Assembly (NCBI RefSeq): GCF_019008365.1
Contig: NZ_JAHHUL010000003.1
Span: 237,433 to 301,432, forward strand
Source: Phosphitispora fastidiosa
GTDB lineage: Bacteria; Bacillota; Thermincolia; Thermincolales; UBA2595
Length of the DNA stretch: 64,000 nucleotides
Reading direction: 5' to 3'
Shown here piece by piece: positions 63,601 through 64,000 of this stretch. A program made the position numbers and the translations under genes. Each line of letters begins with the position of its first letter. Positions within the stretch are counted from its first letter, which is position 1. The notes under the pieces were generated by a model. That model ran no database searches. It was not told the DNA's origin and saw only the letters and a program-made list of their open reading frames with translations.

Positions 63601-64000
63601 TACACGATGATTATGGTTTTGAATGTAAAAAAGTTGTTTTGGTTCTCTGATGGATATTGATAAACTTACACAACAGCCTTCCTGTTATCAATGAAGGGAT
63701 GTTTTGGTTCTCTGATGGATATTGATAAACTTACACAATATTCTTCTCCTGGTACATTCCTCACATGTTTTGGTTCTCTGATGGATATTGATAAACTTAC
63801 ACTTGCTATGGAAGGAACTCATTATCAATTACGTTTTGGTTCTCTGATGGATATTGATAAACTTACACCTGATGCTGTGGCAAACGTCTTAACCTTTGGT
63901 TTTGGTTCTCTGATGGATATTGATAAACTTACACAATATTCTTCTCCTGGTACATTCCTCACATGTTTTGGTTCTCTGATGGATATTGATAAACTTACAC
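60606..64000 (+). CRISPR. Type II-C CRISPR array, 52 repeats of 36 bp in view
   Basis: The 36-bp repeat begins GTTTTGGTTCTCTGATGG and ends ATTGATAAACTTACAC, with spacers of 30 (a few 29) bp. The spacing from 60606 to the last repeat (63965-64000, ending exactly at the window edge) fits 52 repeats and 51 spacers, so the array continues to the right. Only 26 bp separate it from cas2. One repeat (62190-62225) has a T-to-A change. Three spacers occur twice. The repeat matches the tracrRNA anti-repeat, confirming it belongs to cas9. Bases 4-9 TTGGTT and 23-31 TGATAAACT form a promoter-like pair. Confidence 0.98.

Noticed and set aside
1..64000. tRNA, rRNA, insertion-sequence transposase, integrase or att sites.
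   Set aside because: Looked for conserved T-loop patterns, rRNA stretches and transposase/integrase motifs on both strands; none were convincing.

Overview
The window suggests an anaerobic, low-to-mid GC Firmicute of the class Clostridia (Peptococcaceae-like). This rests on strong AGGAGG ribosome-binding sites, GTG/TTG starts, SLH and GerMN proteins, a B12-riboswitch ECF transporter, and a UbiD plus hydantoinase-like cluster. The assignment is inference, because no rRNA or tRNA gene is visible. CRISPR arrays of two different classes run off both window edges.

Layout. 39-3831: array of 57 repeats of the type I/III kind (repeat ending ATTGAAAC) with no cas genes in view. 3.9-6.1 kb: ABC exporter permease and its ATPase, which has lost Walker B by internal deletion. 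6.3-9.6 kb: promoter, cobalamin riboswitch, two terminators, then an ECF transporter (A-A fusion, T, S). 9.8-15.1 kb: UbiD-like decarboxylase with HyuA/HyuB-like subunits. 15.2-24.9 kb: cis-prenyltransferase, a DUF3231-like pair, cardiolipin synthase, a large GGDEF-EAL sensor, a PQQ-like fragment and an SLH protein. 25-45 kb: housekeeping and signalling genes, including topB, a cyclophilin lipoprotein, acyl-ACP thioesterase, epimerase, a DtxR-type regulator, SanA-like, cupin, HD-GYP, thrC, a two-component system with a GerMN lipoprotein, UV endonuclease, an rRNA methyltransferase, a pseudouridine synthase, an AAA+ ATPase, a lipid kinase and an SdpR/SdpI pair. 45.8-53.3 kb: cold-shock protein, an exported helical-repeat protein, then a response regulator, sensor kinase and MacA/MacB-like exporter. 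53.5-55.6 kb: WYL regulator, two unknown small genes and an AbrB-like protein. 55.7-64 kb: complete type II-C CRISPR-Cas system (tracrRNA, cas9, cas1, cas2, 52 repeats to the window edge).

How parts work together. The type II-C locus looks intact. Cas9 keeps all RuvC and HNH residues. A promoter-to-terminator tracrRNA lies antisense just upstream of cas9, and its anti-repeat pairs with the array repeat. Each repeat also carries a promoter-like motif near its 3' end, as in Neisseria type II-C arrays. The response regulator at 47.4 kb and the exported protein at 46.4 kb share a 37-bp promoter module, which suggests one regulon covering the exported protein, the two-component system and the MacAB-like exporter.

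Between genes there are two copies of a long-inverted-repeat MITE-like element, a 188-bp GC-rich nested palindrome, a decayed mutM (Fpg) C-terminal fragment, and several 15-25 bp tandem duplications at gene junctions. No insertion-sequence transposase, integrase, tRNA or rRNA gene was found.
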